Assembly (NCBI GenBank): GCA_934574045.1
Contig: CAKTMK010000002.1
Coordinates: 46,988-110,987, forward strand
DNA length: 64,000 bases
Direction of reading: 5' to 3'
From: an uncultured Oscillibacter sp.
Lineage (GTDB): Bacteria; Bacillota; Clostridia; Oscillospirales; Oscillospiraceae
Below are positions 27,432 through 36,318 of the stretch, in pieces. The notes under the pieces were generated by a model, which searched no databases, was not told where the DNA came from, and worked only from the letters and a program-made list of their open reading frames with translations. The stretch's first letter is position 1, and the number at the start of each line of letters is the position of its first letter. A program made the translations under genes and the position numbers.

Positions 27432-29594
27432 CTAGTCCGCCTGCTTCATGGACAGGGAGATGCGCTTTTTCTTCTCGTCCACCTCCAGCACCTTCACCTT
27501 TACCACGTCGCCCACCGAAACGGCCTCCGACGGGTGGCGGATGAAGCGGCTGCATACCTGCGAGATATGGACCAGCCCGTCCTGATGGACGCCGATGTCC
27601 ACGAACACGCCAAAGTCGATCACGTTGCGCACCGTTCCGGTGAGGATCATGCCGGGGCGCAGGTCCCGGATGTCCAGAACGTCCGTCCGCAGGACGGGCT
27701 TTGGCAGCTCGTCCCGGGGATCGCGGCCCGGCTTCATCAGCTCCGCCGCCACGTCCCGCAGCGTGGGCACGCCCACGCCGCACTCGGCCGCCGCCCGCTC
27801 CTCGCCGAACGAGCGCAGCCGGTCCGGGAGCTGCGCCAGCGTCCCGGCCTTCACGTCCGCCAGCGTATAGCCCGTCAGCGCCAGCAGCTTTTCCGCCGCG
27901 GCGTAGCTCTCCGGGTGGACGGCGGTGTTGTCCAGCACGTTCCCGCTCTCCGGCACGCGCAGAAAGCCCGCGCACTGCTCAAATGCCTTCGGTCCCAGTT
28001 TCGGGACCTTGAGAAGCTGCCTGCGGGCGGTGAAGGGGCCGTTTTCCTCCCGGTATTTCACCACGTTTTTCGCCGTGGCGCCGTTCAGGCCGGAGACGTA
28101 GCCCAGCAGGGACGCCGACGCGGTGTTCACATCCACGCCCACGGCGTTCACGCAGTCCTCCACCACCGCGCCCAGCGCCTCGTCCAGCCGCTTCTGCGGG
28201 CAGTCGTGCTGATACTGGCCCACGCCGATGGATTTTGGGTCGATCTTCACCAGCTCCGCCAGCGGGTCCTGAAGCCGCCGGGCGATGGACACGGCGGAGC
28301 GCAGGTTCACGTCGTACTGCGGGAACTCCTCCGCCGCCAGCTTGGACGCGGAGTATACCGACGCGCCCGCCTCGGACACGATCATATAGCTCAGCCTCCG
28401 CCCCATGGCGGCCAGCTTGGCGATCAGCTCCACGGCCATCTGCTCCGTCTCCCGGCTGGCGGTGCCGTTGCCGATGGCGATATGCTCCACATTGTGGGCC
28501 GCGGCCATGCCCGCCAGCTTGGCGACGGCCTCCTTTTTCTGCCGTTCGCCGTAGGTGGGGTAGACCACGGCGGTGTCCAGCACCCGGCCGGTCCCGTCTA
28601 CTACGGCCACCTTACAGCCGTTTCGGTATCCGGGGTCCAGCCCCATCGTGACCTTGCCCTTCACCGGCGGCTGCATCAGAAGCGGCTTGAGATTCAGGGC
28701 AAACTGCCCGATGGCGCCCTCGCTGGCGCGGTCGGTCAGAAACGTCCGCACCTCCCGCTCCAGCGACGGCAGCAGCAGGCGGTCATAGGCGTCCTCCGCC
28801 GCCGCCTTTACAAACTCCATCGCCGCGGAGCCGGGACGCACCACCGCCCGGCGCAGCACCGGCAGCGCCAGCTCCCGGTCCACCGTCACGCTCACGCTGA
28901 GAACGCCCTCCCGCTCGCCCCGGTTCACGGCCAGCACCTGATGGCCCTGCACCCGGCTCACGGGCTGCTCAAACTGATAGTACAAGCGGTAAACGGTGTC
29001 CTCCTCCACGGCGGCGCGGCTCACCAGCCGCCCCTGCCGCAGCATCAGCTCCCGCAGGCTGCCGCGGATGGCGGCGTCGTCGCTGATCCACTCGGCAATG
29101 ATGTCGCCCGCGCCCGCCAGCGCGTCCTCCGGGGTGTCCACGCCCCGGTCCGGATCGACGAACTCCCGGGCGGCGTCTGCCGGGGCGGGGCAGTCCCGCT
29201 CCTGGTCAAAGAGAAGCCGCGCCAGCGGCTCCAGCCCCTTCTCCCGGGCGATAACGGCGCGGGTGCGCCGCTTCTGCTTATAGGGCCTGTAAAGGTCCTC
29301 CACCTCCGCCAGCGTCTTTGCCGCGTCGATGGCGGCGGCCAGCTCCTCCGTGAGCTTTCCCTGCCCGTCGATGGCGGCCTTCACCGTCTCCCGCCGGTCC
29401 TGCAAGCCCCGCAGGTATTGCAGCCGCTCGTCCAGCGTCCGCAGCGCGGTGTCGTCCATGGCGCCGTGCTGCTCCTTGCGGTAGCGGGCGATGAAGGGAA
29501 TGGTGCAGCCCTCGTCGATCAGCCTCACCACGTTTTCCACATACTGCGGCTTCTGCCCAAGCTCCGCCGCAAGCTGTTGTATGATCGGGTCCAT
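27432..29594 (-). CDS. tex: Transcription accessory protein Tex (S1 RNA-binding)
   Basis: Nucleic-acid-binding protein of 720 residues. Order: helical N-terminus (PIIQQLAAELGQKPQYVENVV), a YqgF/RNase H-like region (MGLDPGYRNGCKVAVVDGTG), a helix-hairpin-helix stretch (LLGYVSGLNGATAKNVVKYR), and a C-terminal S1 domain (GTVRNVIDFGVFVDIGVHQD, VKVKVLEVDEKKKRISLSM). Length and domain order are typical of Tex. It is 19 bp after the DUF1846 gene and may share its promoter. Confidence 0.95.
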   Translation of the reverse strand: MDPIIQQLAAELGQKPQYVENVVRLIDEGCTIPFIARYRKEQHGAMDDTALRTLDERLQYLRGLQDRRETVKAAIDGQGKLTEELAAAIDAAKTLAEVEDLYRPYKQKRRTRAVIAREKGLEPLARLLFDQERDCPAPADAAREFVDPDRGVDTPEDALAGAGDIIAEWISDDAAIRGSLRELMLRQGRLVSRAAVEEDTVYRLYYQFEQPVSRVQGHQVLAVNRGEREGVLSVSVTVDRELALPVLRRAVVRPGSAAMEFVKAAAEDAYDRLLLPSLEREVRTFLTDRASEGAIGQFALNLKPLLMQPPVKGKVTMGLDPGYRNGCKVAVVDGTGRVLDTAVVYPTYGERQKKEAVAKLAGMAAAHNVEHIAIGNGTASRETEQMAVELIAKLAAMGRRLSYMIVSEAGASVYSASKLAAEEFPQYDVNLRSAVSIARRLQDPLAELVKIDPKSIGVGQYQHDCPQKRLDEALGAVVEDCVNAVGVDVNTASASLLGYVSGLNGATAKNVVKYREENGPFTARRQLLKVPKLGPKAFEQCAGFLRVPESGNVLDNTAVHPESYAAAEKLLALTGYTLADVKAGTLAQLPDRLRSFGEERAAAECGVGVPTLRDVAAELMKPGRDPRDELPKPVLRTDVLDIRDLRPGMILTGTVRNVIDFGVFVDIGVHQDGLVHISQVCSRFIRHPSEAVSVGDVVKVKVLEVDEKKKRISLSMKQAD

Positions 29595-29613
29595 AGCGTC
29601 CGTCCTTTGGTCG

Positions 29614-31098
29614 TTATTTCTGATAGAGCTTTCCGCTGCCGAACTTCGGCTCGCAGCTCACATGAACGCCCAGCCGCTTGAAAAGCTGCTCGTCCACCGG
29701 GGAGAGGATCACGCTGAAGTGCGCCTCGCAGCCCCGCAGCTTGGGAAGCTGCTGCTGGGCCAGCTCCGCCAGCGGATTGGTCAGCGCCGAGATGGCCAGC
29801 GCCAGCAGCACCTCGTCCGTGTGGAGCCGGGGGTTCTTATGGCGCAGATACTCCGTTTTCAGGCGGCACACCGGCTCCAGCACCTGCGCGGAGATCAGCT
29901 CGAGCTGGTCCGCGATCCCGCCCACGGCCTTGAGCGCGTTGAGCAGCAGCGCCGACGCCGCGCCCAGCGCGGCGGAGGTCTTTCCGGTGACCACGCGGCC
30001 GTCCGGCAACTCCATGGCCCCGGCGGGCGCTCCGGTGGCCTCCGCCTTGGCAATAGCCGCGCCCACGGCGGGGCACAGCTCCGGCGTCACGTCCGCCTGA
30101 TTCATCAAAAGCTCCAGCTTGCGCACCGTCTCGCTCCCGCCGCGGCCCCGGACGGCGTCCACCCGGGCGGCGTACAGCCGGCGCAGGATCTCCCGCCGGG
30201 ACGCTTCGCAGCAGGCCGCGTCGTCCACGATGCAGCTGCCCGCCTGATTCACGCCCATGTCCGTGGGGGACCGGTAGGGCGACGCGCCCTGAATGCGGCG
30301 GAACATGGCGTCCAGCACCGGGAAGATCTCCACGTCCCGGTTGTAGTTCACCGCCGTTTTGCCGTAAGCCTCCAGATGGAACGGGTCGATCATGTTCACG
30401 TCGCTCAGGTCCGCCGTGGCCGCCTCATAGGCCAGATTCACCGGGTGCTTGAGCGGCAGGTTCCAGATGGGGAACGTCTCGAACTTGGCGTACCCCGCCC
30501 GGACGCCCCGCTTGTTCTCGTGATAGAGCTGGCTGAGGCAGGTGGCCATTTTCCCGCTGCCGGGGCCGGGGGCCGTCACCACCACCAGCGAGCGCTCCGT
30601 CTCGATGAAGTCGTTTCTGCCCAGCCCCTCGTCGCTGACGATGTGCTCCACGTCGGAGGGGTAGCCCGCGATGGGATAGTGCCGGTAGCACCGCACGCCC
30701 AGCTGCTCCAGCCGCGCCCGGAAGCTCTGGGCGGCGGGCTGGCCCTCCCACCGGGTGATGACCACGCTGCCCACGTAAAGCCCCAGCGCGCGGAAGCTGT
30801 CGATCAGCCGGAGGACGTCCTCGTCGTAGGGAATACCCAGATCGCCCCGCAGCTTGTTTTTCTCAATGTCGCCCGCGGCGATGGCGATCACGATCTCCAC
30901 GTCCGCGGCGATCTGCTGGAGCATGCGCACCTTGCTGTCCGGCGCGAAGCCCGGCAGCACCCGCGCCGCGTGATAATCGTCGAACAGCTTGCCGCCAAAC
31001 TCCAGATAGAGCTTGCCGCCGAACTCCGCGATCCTGCGGCGGATCTGCTCCGACTGGAGCGTGAGATACCGCTCGTTGTCAAATCCGATCTTTCCCAT
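29614..31098 (-). CDS. DUF1846 family protein
   Basis: Conserved Firmicute protein of 494 residues, full length for the family: FDNERYLTLQSEQIRRRIAE at the start, FGGKLFDDYHAARVLPGF, AAGDIEKNKLRGDLGIPYDE, and a glycine-rich APGPGSGKMATCLSQLYHE segment near residue 180 that looks like a nucleotide-binding loop. Its biochemical role is not established. It has its own promoter (31142-31170) with a direct repeat around it, and probably drives tex and the zincin gene as well. Confidence 0.9.
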   Translation of the reverse strand: MGKIGFDNERYLTLQSEQIRRRIAEFGGKLYLEFGGKLFDDYHAARVLPGFAPDSKVRMLQQIAADVEIVIAIAAGDIEKNKLRGDLGIPYDEDVLRLIDSFRALGLYVGSVVITRWEGQPAAQSFRARLEQLGVRCYRHYPIAGYPSDVEHIVSDEGLGRNDFIETERSLVVVTAPGPGSGKMATCLSQLYHENKRGVRAGYAKFETFPIWNLPLKHPVNLAYEAATADLSDVNMIDPFHLEAYGKTAVNYNRDVEIFPVLDAMFRRIQGASPYRSPTDMGVNQAGSCIVDDAACCEASRREILRRLYAARVDAVRGRGGSETVRKLELLMNQADVTPELCPAVGAAIAKAEATGAPAGAMELPDGRVVTGKTSAALGAASALLLNALKAVGGIADQLELISAQVLEPVCRLKTEYLRHKNPRLHTDEVLLALAISALTNPLAELAQQQLPKLRGCEAHFSVILSPVDEQLFKRLGVHVSCEPKFGSGKLYQK

Positions 31099-31141
31099 AC
31101 CCGTGTGTCTCCTCCCGCGCTCTCCTATATACTTATTCTGT

Positions 31142-31170
31142 ATTTTAGCACGAACCGCGCCGTTTGAAAA
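31142..31170 (-). promoter_or_regulatory. Promoter for DUF1846-tex-zincin, with direct repeats
   Basis: Minus strand: -35 TTTTCA, 17-bp spacer, -10 TAAAAT. A 15-mer CGAACCGCGCCGTTT at 31151-31165 (in the spacer) recurs with one mismatch at 31181-31195, a 30-bp period. Confidence 0.5.
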
Positions 31171-31277
31171 GCATTGGTTGCGAACTGCGCCGTTTTTATT
31201 GTGCTCCGCGGAGAATTGTCACCGCCCCTTGGGTGGAAACATCGTCTTTCCTAATGTCTGTTATTAAAAACCAGTGC

Positions 31278-31306
31278 TTTACTTATGCCCGTCCGGCCTG
31301 TATAAT
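31278..31306 (+). promoter_or_regulatory. purA promoter
   Basis: -35 TTTACT, 17-bp spacer, -10 TATAAT, about 75 bp ahead of the purA start. The leader holds a short imperfect hairpin (GGACAGGCT...AGCCGTCC) but no recognised riboswitch. Confidence 0.65.
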
Positions 31307-31384
31307 TGGTAAGGTTACGGACAGGCTGACAAATAGCCGTCCGCCGAAGGATCAATCACGAATTTTTACTGGGAGGTTTGCGCA

Positions 31385-32659
31385 ATGGCTAACTGCGCGA
31401 TCGTAGGCATCAACTGGGGCGACGAGGGCAAGGGCCGGATGGTGGATCTCATCACCGACCATTACGACGTGGTCATCCGCTATCAGGGCGGCGGCAACGC
31501 CGGACACACGGTGGTCAACGAGCTTGGCAAATTCGCTCTGCACCTGCTGCCCTCCGGTATTTTCCGTCCGGGCGTGGTGAACGTGCTGGGCAACGGCGTG
31601 GCTGTGGACTGCGAGAGCCTGTGGACCGAGATGGAGGACGTGCGGTCCAAGGGCGTCTCCATCACGCCGGAGAACCTGAAGATCAGCGACCGGGCGTCGC
31701 TGCTGCTGCCGTGGCACCGGCTGCTGGACGGACTGGAGGAGGCCCGCCTGAAGGACAAGAAGTACGGCTCCACCAAGCAGGGCATCGCCCCGTTCTACTC
31801 CGACAAGTTCCAGAAAAAGACCGTGCAGGCGGGCGAGCTGCTCTACCCCGAGCACCTGAAGTCTCATCTGGCGGATCTGCTGGAGTGGAAGAACCTGACC
31901 ATTGAAAAGGTCTACAACGCCAAGCCCTATACCATGGACGAGCTGTGGGCGTGGATCTGCGGCTTCGGCGAGAAACTCCGCCCCTACGTGTGCGACACCG
32001 GGGCTTTCCTGCGTCAGGCCCAGCAGGACGGAAAGCGCTTCCTCTTTGAGGCCCAGCTCGGCTCCCTGCGGGATCTGGACTACGGCATCTATCCCTATAC
32101 CACCTCCTCCAACGCCATCGCGGCTTACGCTCCCGTCGGCTCCGGCGCGCCGTGGGTGAAGATCGACGAGGTGGTGGGCGTTGTGAAGGCGTACTCCTCC
32201 TGCGTGGGCGAGGGGCCGTTCACCTGTGAGTGGTTCGGCGAGGACGCGGAAAAGCTCCGCGAGGCCGGAAACGAGTACGGCGCCAAGACCGGCCGGCCCC
32301 GCCGGGTCGGCCCCATCGATCTGGTGGCCACGCGGTACGGCGTGGAGGTCCAGGCGGCCACCTGCATCGCCCTGACCAAGCTGGACGTGCTGAGCTATCT
32401 GGACAAGATCCCCATCTGCGCCCACTACGAGCTGGACGGGAAGCAGACCGACGCGTTCCCCTTCCCCGCCGTCCTGCCGGATGCAAAGCCGGTGGTGGAA
32501 TATGTGGACGGCTGGAAGTGCGACATCTCCGGCGCCCGGAAGTGGGAGGACCTGCCCGCCGCCGCCCAGCGGTACGTGGAGCTGGTGGAGCGCGCCATCG
32601 GCTGCCATATCGGCTATGTGTCCGTGGGTCCCGAGCGGGACTCCATCATCCTTCGATAA
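31385..32659 (+). CDS. purA: Adenylosuccinate synthetase
   Basis: GTP-dependent ligation of IMP and aspartate, first committed step to AMP. The 424-residue protein begins with the P-loop INWGDEGKGRMVDLI, followed by YQGGGNAGHTVV (IMP contact), KKYGSTKQGIAP, and GTP-end motifs near the C-terminus (LTKLDVLSYL). Length is normal. GGGAGG lies nine bases ahead of ATG. A perfect 12-bp hairpin separates it from purB, with which it makes a two-gene AMP-synthesis unit. Confidence 0.96.
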   Translation: MANCAIVGINWGDEGKGRMVDLITDHYDVVIRYQGGGNAGHTVVNELGKFALHLLPSGIFRPGVVNVLGNGVAVDCESLWTEMEDVRSKGVSITPENLKISDRASLLLPWHRLLDGLEEARLKDKKYGSTKQGIAPFYSDKFQKKTVQAGELLYPEHLKSHLADLLEWKNLTIEKVYNAKPYTMDELWAWICGFGEKLRPYVCDTGAFLRQAQQDGKRFLFEAQLGSLRDLDYGIYPYTTSSNAIAAYAPVGSGAPWVKIDEVVGVVKAYSSCVGEGPFTCEWFGEDAEKLREAGNEYGAKTGRPRRVGPIDLVATRYGVEVQAATCIALTKLDVLSYLDKIPICAHYELDGKQTDAFPFPAVLPDAKPVVEYVDGWKCDISGARKWEDLPAAAQRYVELVERAIGCHIGYVSVGPERDSIILR

Positions 32660-32664
32660 CGCGC

Positions 32665-32691
32665 CGCGGGAGAGGAGCATCCTCTCCCGCG
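32665..32691 (+). terminator. Hairpin between purA and purB (weak or partial terminator)
   Basis: Perfect 12-bp arms CGCGGGAGAGGA / TCCTCTCCCGCG with a 3-nt loop, but no T-run follows. Possibly partial attenuation or mRNA stabilisation. Confidence 0.5.
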
Positions 32692-32723
32692 CGCTCCATA
32701 TTTGAATGAAAAGAGGTCGACCT

Positions 32724-34142
32724 ATGTCCAAAGACCGGTATGAATCCCCTCTGGCGTCCCGGTACGCCTCCGAATATATGCTGCGCCTGTTCTCGCCCGA
32801 CGCCCGCTATCAGACGTGGCGGCGGCTGTGGGTGGAGCTGGCCCGGGCGGAGCACGAGCTGGGCCTGCCCATCACCGCCGGGCAGGTGGCGGAACTGGAG
32901 GCCCACGTGACCGATATCGACTACGAGTGCGCCGCCCAGCGGGAAAAAGAGGTCCGCCACGACGTGATGGCCCACGTGTACGCCTTTGGAAAGGCCGCGC
33001 CCTCCGCCGCGGGCATCATCCATCTGGGGGCCACCAGCTGCTATGTCACCGACAACGCGGACCTGATCCTCTACCGGGACGGCCTGCGCTATCTGCGGGG
33101 GGAGCTGTGCGCGGTGCTGCGCAATCTGGGCCGGTTCGCCCAGACCTACAAGGCCATGCCCACGCTGGGCTACACCCACTATCAGCCCGCCCAGCTCGTA
33201 ACGGTGGGCAAGCGGGCCACCCTCTGGATGCAGGACCTGCTGACCGATCTGGAGGAGCTGGACTTCGTGACGGCGCACATGAAATTCCTCGGCTGCCGCG
33301 GCACCACCGGGACCGAAGCCAGCTTTCTGGATCTGTTCGAGGGGGACGGTGCCAAGGTGGACGAGATGAACCGGCGGCTGTGCGCCGCGTTCGGCTTTGA
33401 GGAGTGCTTCGCCGTGTGCGGCCAGACCTATCCCCGCAAGCAGGACAGCCGCATCCTCAACGTCCTCTCCTCCATCGCCCAGAGCTGCTACCGCTTTGCC
33501 AACGACCTGCGCCTTCTCCAGCACGACCGGCAGCTGGAGGAGCCGTTTGAAAAGAATCAGATCGGCTCGTCCGCCATGCCCTACAAGCGCAACCCCATGC
33601 GCGCCGAGCGCATCTGCTCGCTGGCCCGCTATCTGACGGCGGACGCCCAGAATGCGGCCATGACCGCCTCCGTCCAGTGGCTGGAGCGGACGCTGGACGA
33701 CTCCGCCAACCGCCGCATCTCCCTGCCGGAGGGCTTCCTGTGCGCGGACGCGATCCTGCGCCTGATGCAGAACGTGACCGACGGGCTGCACGTCAACGAG
33801 AAGATCGTGGAGCGCACCGTTCGGGAGTACCTGCCCTTTATCTCCACGGAAAACCTGATGATGGAGGCCGTCAAGCGCGGCGGCGACCGCCAGCAGCTCC
33901 ACGAGATCATCCGCGAAAACTCCATGGCCGCCACCGCCCGGATGAAGGAGGGCCTGCCCTGCGACCTGATGGAGCGGCTGGCCGCCGAGCCGGCCTTCCG
34001 CATGAGCGCGCAGGAGATCGAGGCCGTGCTGGACCCCAGACTCTACATCGGCCGCTGCCCGGAGCAGGTGGACGCCTTCCTCGCTCAGGCGGCTCCCGCC
34101 TATGCCGGCGCGTCGGACGAGACGGTGGAGATCGATCTGTAA
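32724..34142 (+). CDS. purB: Adenylosuccinate lyase
   Basis: Cleaves adenylosuccinate to AMP and fumarate, and SAICAR to AICAR. The 472-residue product is of the fumarase/aspartase superfamily: YESPLASRYAS start, HLGATSCYVTDNADL, TLGYTHYQPAQLVTVGKRA, and the mobile-loop signature GSSAMPYKRNPMRAER. I start at ATG 32724, seven bases after AAAGAGG, rather than six codons upstream. It follows purA by 64 bp and ends at a strong terminator. The long form, nearer eukaryotic ADSL in size, is common in Clostridia. Confidence 0.95.
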   Translation: MSKDRYESPLASRYASEYMLRLFSPDARYQTWRRLWVELARAEHELGLPITAGQVAELEAHVTDIDYECAAQREKEVRHDVMAHVYAFGKAAPSAAGIIHLGATSCYVTDNADLILYRDGLRYLRGELCAVLRNLGRFAQTYKAMPTLGYTHYQPAQLVTVGKRATLWMQDLLTDLEELDFVTAHMKFLGCRGTTGTEASFLDLFEGDGAKVDEMNRRLCAAFGFEECFAVCGQTYPRKQDSRILNVLSSIAQSCYRFANDLRLLQHDRQLEEPFEKNQIGSSAMPYKRNPMRAERICSLARYLTADAQNAAMTASVQWLERTLDDSANRRISLPEGFLCADAILRLMQNVTDGLHVNEKIVERTVREYLPFISTENLMMEAVKRGGDRQQLHEIIRENSMAATARMKEGLPCDLMERLAAEPAFRMSAQEIEAVLDPRLYIGRCPEQVDAFLAQAAPAYAGASDETVEIDL

Positions 34143-34166
34143 TTTTTTTCTCCGAAATTGCAGGAA

Positions 34167-34211
34167 GTGCGCCGCACGGCAATGTTTGTCCACCGTGCGG
34201 CGTACTTTTTT
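34167..34211 (+). terminator. Intrinsic terminator after purB
   Basis: 13-bp stem GTGCGCCGCACGG / CCGTGCGGCGTAC (one G-U pair), 13-nt loop, then TTTTTT. Confidence 0.85.
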
Positions 34212-34277
34212 GTCGGTTATGACGTTCTGCTGAGAAAAAATGCAGAATAAAACCCACCATCTTCGTCTATTTTGACG

Positions 34278-34306
34278 TTGACATCCAGCCGCCCGGATGG
34301 TACACT
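34278..34306 (+). promoter_or_regulatory. Promoter of the asnB T-box unit
   Basis: -35 TTGACA (perfect), 17-bp spacer, -10 TACACT; transcription would start near 34313, just ahead of the T-box. Confidence 0.75.
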
Positions 34307-34312
34307 TTCACC

Positions 34313-34625
34313 ATCGATTCCAAAAGGGTCGTACCTCAAAAAGTGAAAACATCGGCAATGGCGTTGATGGAGAAAAGTACCGTGGAAGATCGGTCCAAGT
34401 GAGCAGGCGGCAGTGGGAAGCCTGTACAAGAGTCCGCGCGAAGAACACTCCGGAGCTGCGATCTGAACGCGGGGCCGTCCGCCAGTAGGAAAGACGAGTT
34501 GCGATCGTTATCTCGCACGGGCTTGTTGGAGCCTTGAAGGTGACTGTTTCAGAACAGTAAGTTAGGTGGCACCGCGGATAGCAGCTATTCGTCCTAAAAT
34601 TTAGGATATAGCTGCGTTTTTATAC
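34313..34625 (+). ncRNA. T-box riboswitch, asparagine specifier (AAC)
   Basis: tRNA-sensing leader of asnB. Stem I has the S-turn AGTA at 34376-34379, the distal CAGTGGGAAGCCTG segment, and a specifier loop GAAG-AAC-ACTCC in which AAC (34444-34446) is an Asn codon followed by the usual A. The T-box AGGTGGCACCGCGG is at 34564-34577. The terminator form pairs GCAGCTAT with ATAGCTGC around TCCTAAAATTTAGGA (34581-34615), then GTTTTT. Uncharged tRNA-Asn would let transcription continue into asnB. Fills the 529-bp gap with the terminator and promoter listed separately. Confidence 0.95.
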
Positions 34626-34671
34626 CCTCTTTCCCTGAAAGAGGCCAAAAAATCCGGAGGTGCTTTTATTT

Positions 34672-36252
34672 ATGTGTTCGATCATGGGTTTTTCCAGCAA
34701 AGCGCTGACCAAAGAGGAGCTGCGCGTCTACTTTGACCGCACCCTCTCCCGCGGCCCCGACATGAGCCGCGTCATCGAGACCAAGTCCGGCTATCTCTGC
34801 TTCCACCGTCTGGCCATCATGGGTCTGGACGAGAGCGGGATGCAGCCCTTTGAGCTGGAGGGGGATTACGCCGTGTGCAACGGCGAGATCTTTGGCTTCC
34901 GCCCCATCAAGCGCCGTCTGAGCGAGCATTACACCTTTAAGAGCGGCAGCGACTGCGAGATCATCCTCCCCATGTTCCACGAGTACGGGCTGTCCATGTT
35001 CTCCCGGCTGGACGCGGAGTTCGCCATGATTATCTACGATTCCATGACTGACTCCCTCATCGCCGCCCGGGACCCCATCGGCATCCGCCCCCTGTTCTAC
35101 GGCTACGATTCCACCGGCGCCATCGTCTTTGCCAGCGAGGCCAAGAACCTCGTGGGCCTGTGCGCCGAGGTCTGCCCGTTCCCTCCGGGCTGCTATTATG
35201 CCTACGGAAAGTTCATCCGCTACGCCAGCCTCACGGACGTGAAGTCCTATACCCGCGACGATCTGGACACCACCTGCCGCAACATCCGCAACAAGCTGAT
35301 CGCCGCCGTGGACAAGCGGCTGGACGCGGACGCGCCGCTGGGCTTCCTGCTCTCCGGCGGGCTGGACTCCTCTCTGGTGTGCGCCATCTCCTCCATCGTG
35401 CTGGGCAAAAAGATCCGCACCTTTGCCATCGGCATGGATAAGGACGCCATCGACCTGAAATACGCCCGGGAGGTAGCTGACTTCATCGGCGCGGACCACA
35501 CCGAGGTCTACATGACCCGGGAGGACGTGATCCGGGCGCTGCCGGAGGTCATCTCCATTCTGGGCACATGGGACATCACCACCATCCGCGCCAGCATCGG
35601 CATGTACCTGTGCTGCAAGGCCATCCACCAGCAGACGGACATCCGCGTGCTGCTCACCGGCGAGATCAGCGACGAGCTGTTCGGCTATAAATACACGGAC
35701 TTCGCCCCCTCCGCCGCGGCGTTCCAGCAGGAGTCGAAAAAGCGGGTGGACGAACTCTATATGTACGACGTGCTGCGGGCCGACCGCTGCATCGCCGCCA
35801 ACTCTCTGGAGGCCCGGGTCCCCTTCGGCGATCTGGATTTTGTAAAGTATGTCATGGGCATCGACCCGGCCATGAAGCTCAACACCTACGACATGGGCAA
35901 GTATCTCCTGCGCCACGCCTTTGAAAACGACCACCTCCTGCCCGACGACATCCTCTGGCGGCAGAAGGCCGCCTTCTCCGACGCCGTGGGCCACTCCATG
36001 GTGGACGATCTGAAGGCCTACGCCGAGACGGTCTATACCGACGAGGAGTACGAGCAGAAGCGCCGCAAGTACGATTACTGCATGCCCTTCACCAAGGAGA
36101 GCCTGCTGTACCGGGAGCTGTTCGAGCAGTATTACCCCGGTCAGGCGAAGATGATCAAGGACTTCTGGATGCCCAACAAGTCCTGGGCGGGCTGCGACGT
36201 GAACGACCCCTCCGCCCGCGTCCTCGCCAACTACGGAGCCAGCGGAAAGTGA
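34672..36252 (+). CDS. asnB: Asparagine synthetase (glutamine-hydrolysing)
   Basis: Makes asparagine from aspartate, glutamine and ATP. The 526-residue class II enzyme starts MCSIMGFSS: after removal of Met, Cys2 is the glutaminase nucleophile, which fixes the start at 34672 (GGAGG 11 bp upstream) rather than the GTG four codons before. The glutaminase half includes GDYAVCNGEIFGF; the synthetase half has the PP-loop FLLSGGLDSSLVC near 230 and LLTGEISDELFGYKY. Regulated by the Asn T-box in front; the 66-bp gap to the glutamine synthetase gene suggests joint expression with its own glutamine source. Confidence 0.96.
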   Translation: MCSIMGFSSKALTKEELRVYFDRTLSRGPDMSRVIETKSGYLCFHRLAIMGLDESGMQPFELEGDYAVCNGEIFGFRPIKRRLSEHYTFKSGSDCEIILPMFHEYGLSMFSRLDAEFAMIIYDSMTDSLIAARDPIGIRPLFYGYDSTGAIVFASEAKNLVGLCAEVCPFPPGCYYAYGKFIRYASLTDVKSYTRDDLDTTCRNIRNKLIAAVDKRLDADAPLGFLLSGGLDSSLVCAISSIVLGKKIRTFAIGMDKDAIDLKYAREVADFIGADHTEVYMTREDVIRALPEVISILGTWDITTIRASIGMYLCCKAIHQQTDIRVLLTGEISDELFGYKYTDFAPSAAAFQQESKKRVDELYMYDVLRADRCIAANSLEARVPFGDLDFVKYVMGIDPAMKLNTYDMGKYLLRHAFENDHLLPDDILWRQKAAFSDAVGHSMVDDLKAYAETVYTDEEYEQKRRKYDYCMPFTKESLLYRELFEQYYPGQAKMIKDFWMPNKSWAGCDVNDPSARVLANYGASGK

Positions 36253-36318
36253 CCGAAGCGGTTTCCACATTTATATAGTGTATAAGTCCAACACACAGAA
36301 AACAGGAGGATGATTGAT

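Noticed and set aside
31307..31384. purA leader as a purine riboswitch
   Set aside because: Only ~70 nt with one imperfect hairpin; none of the conserved purine-aptamer loops is visible.
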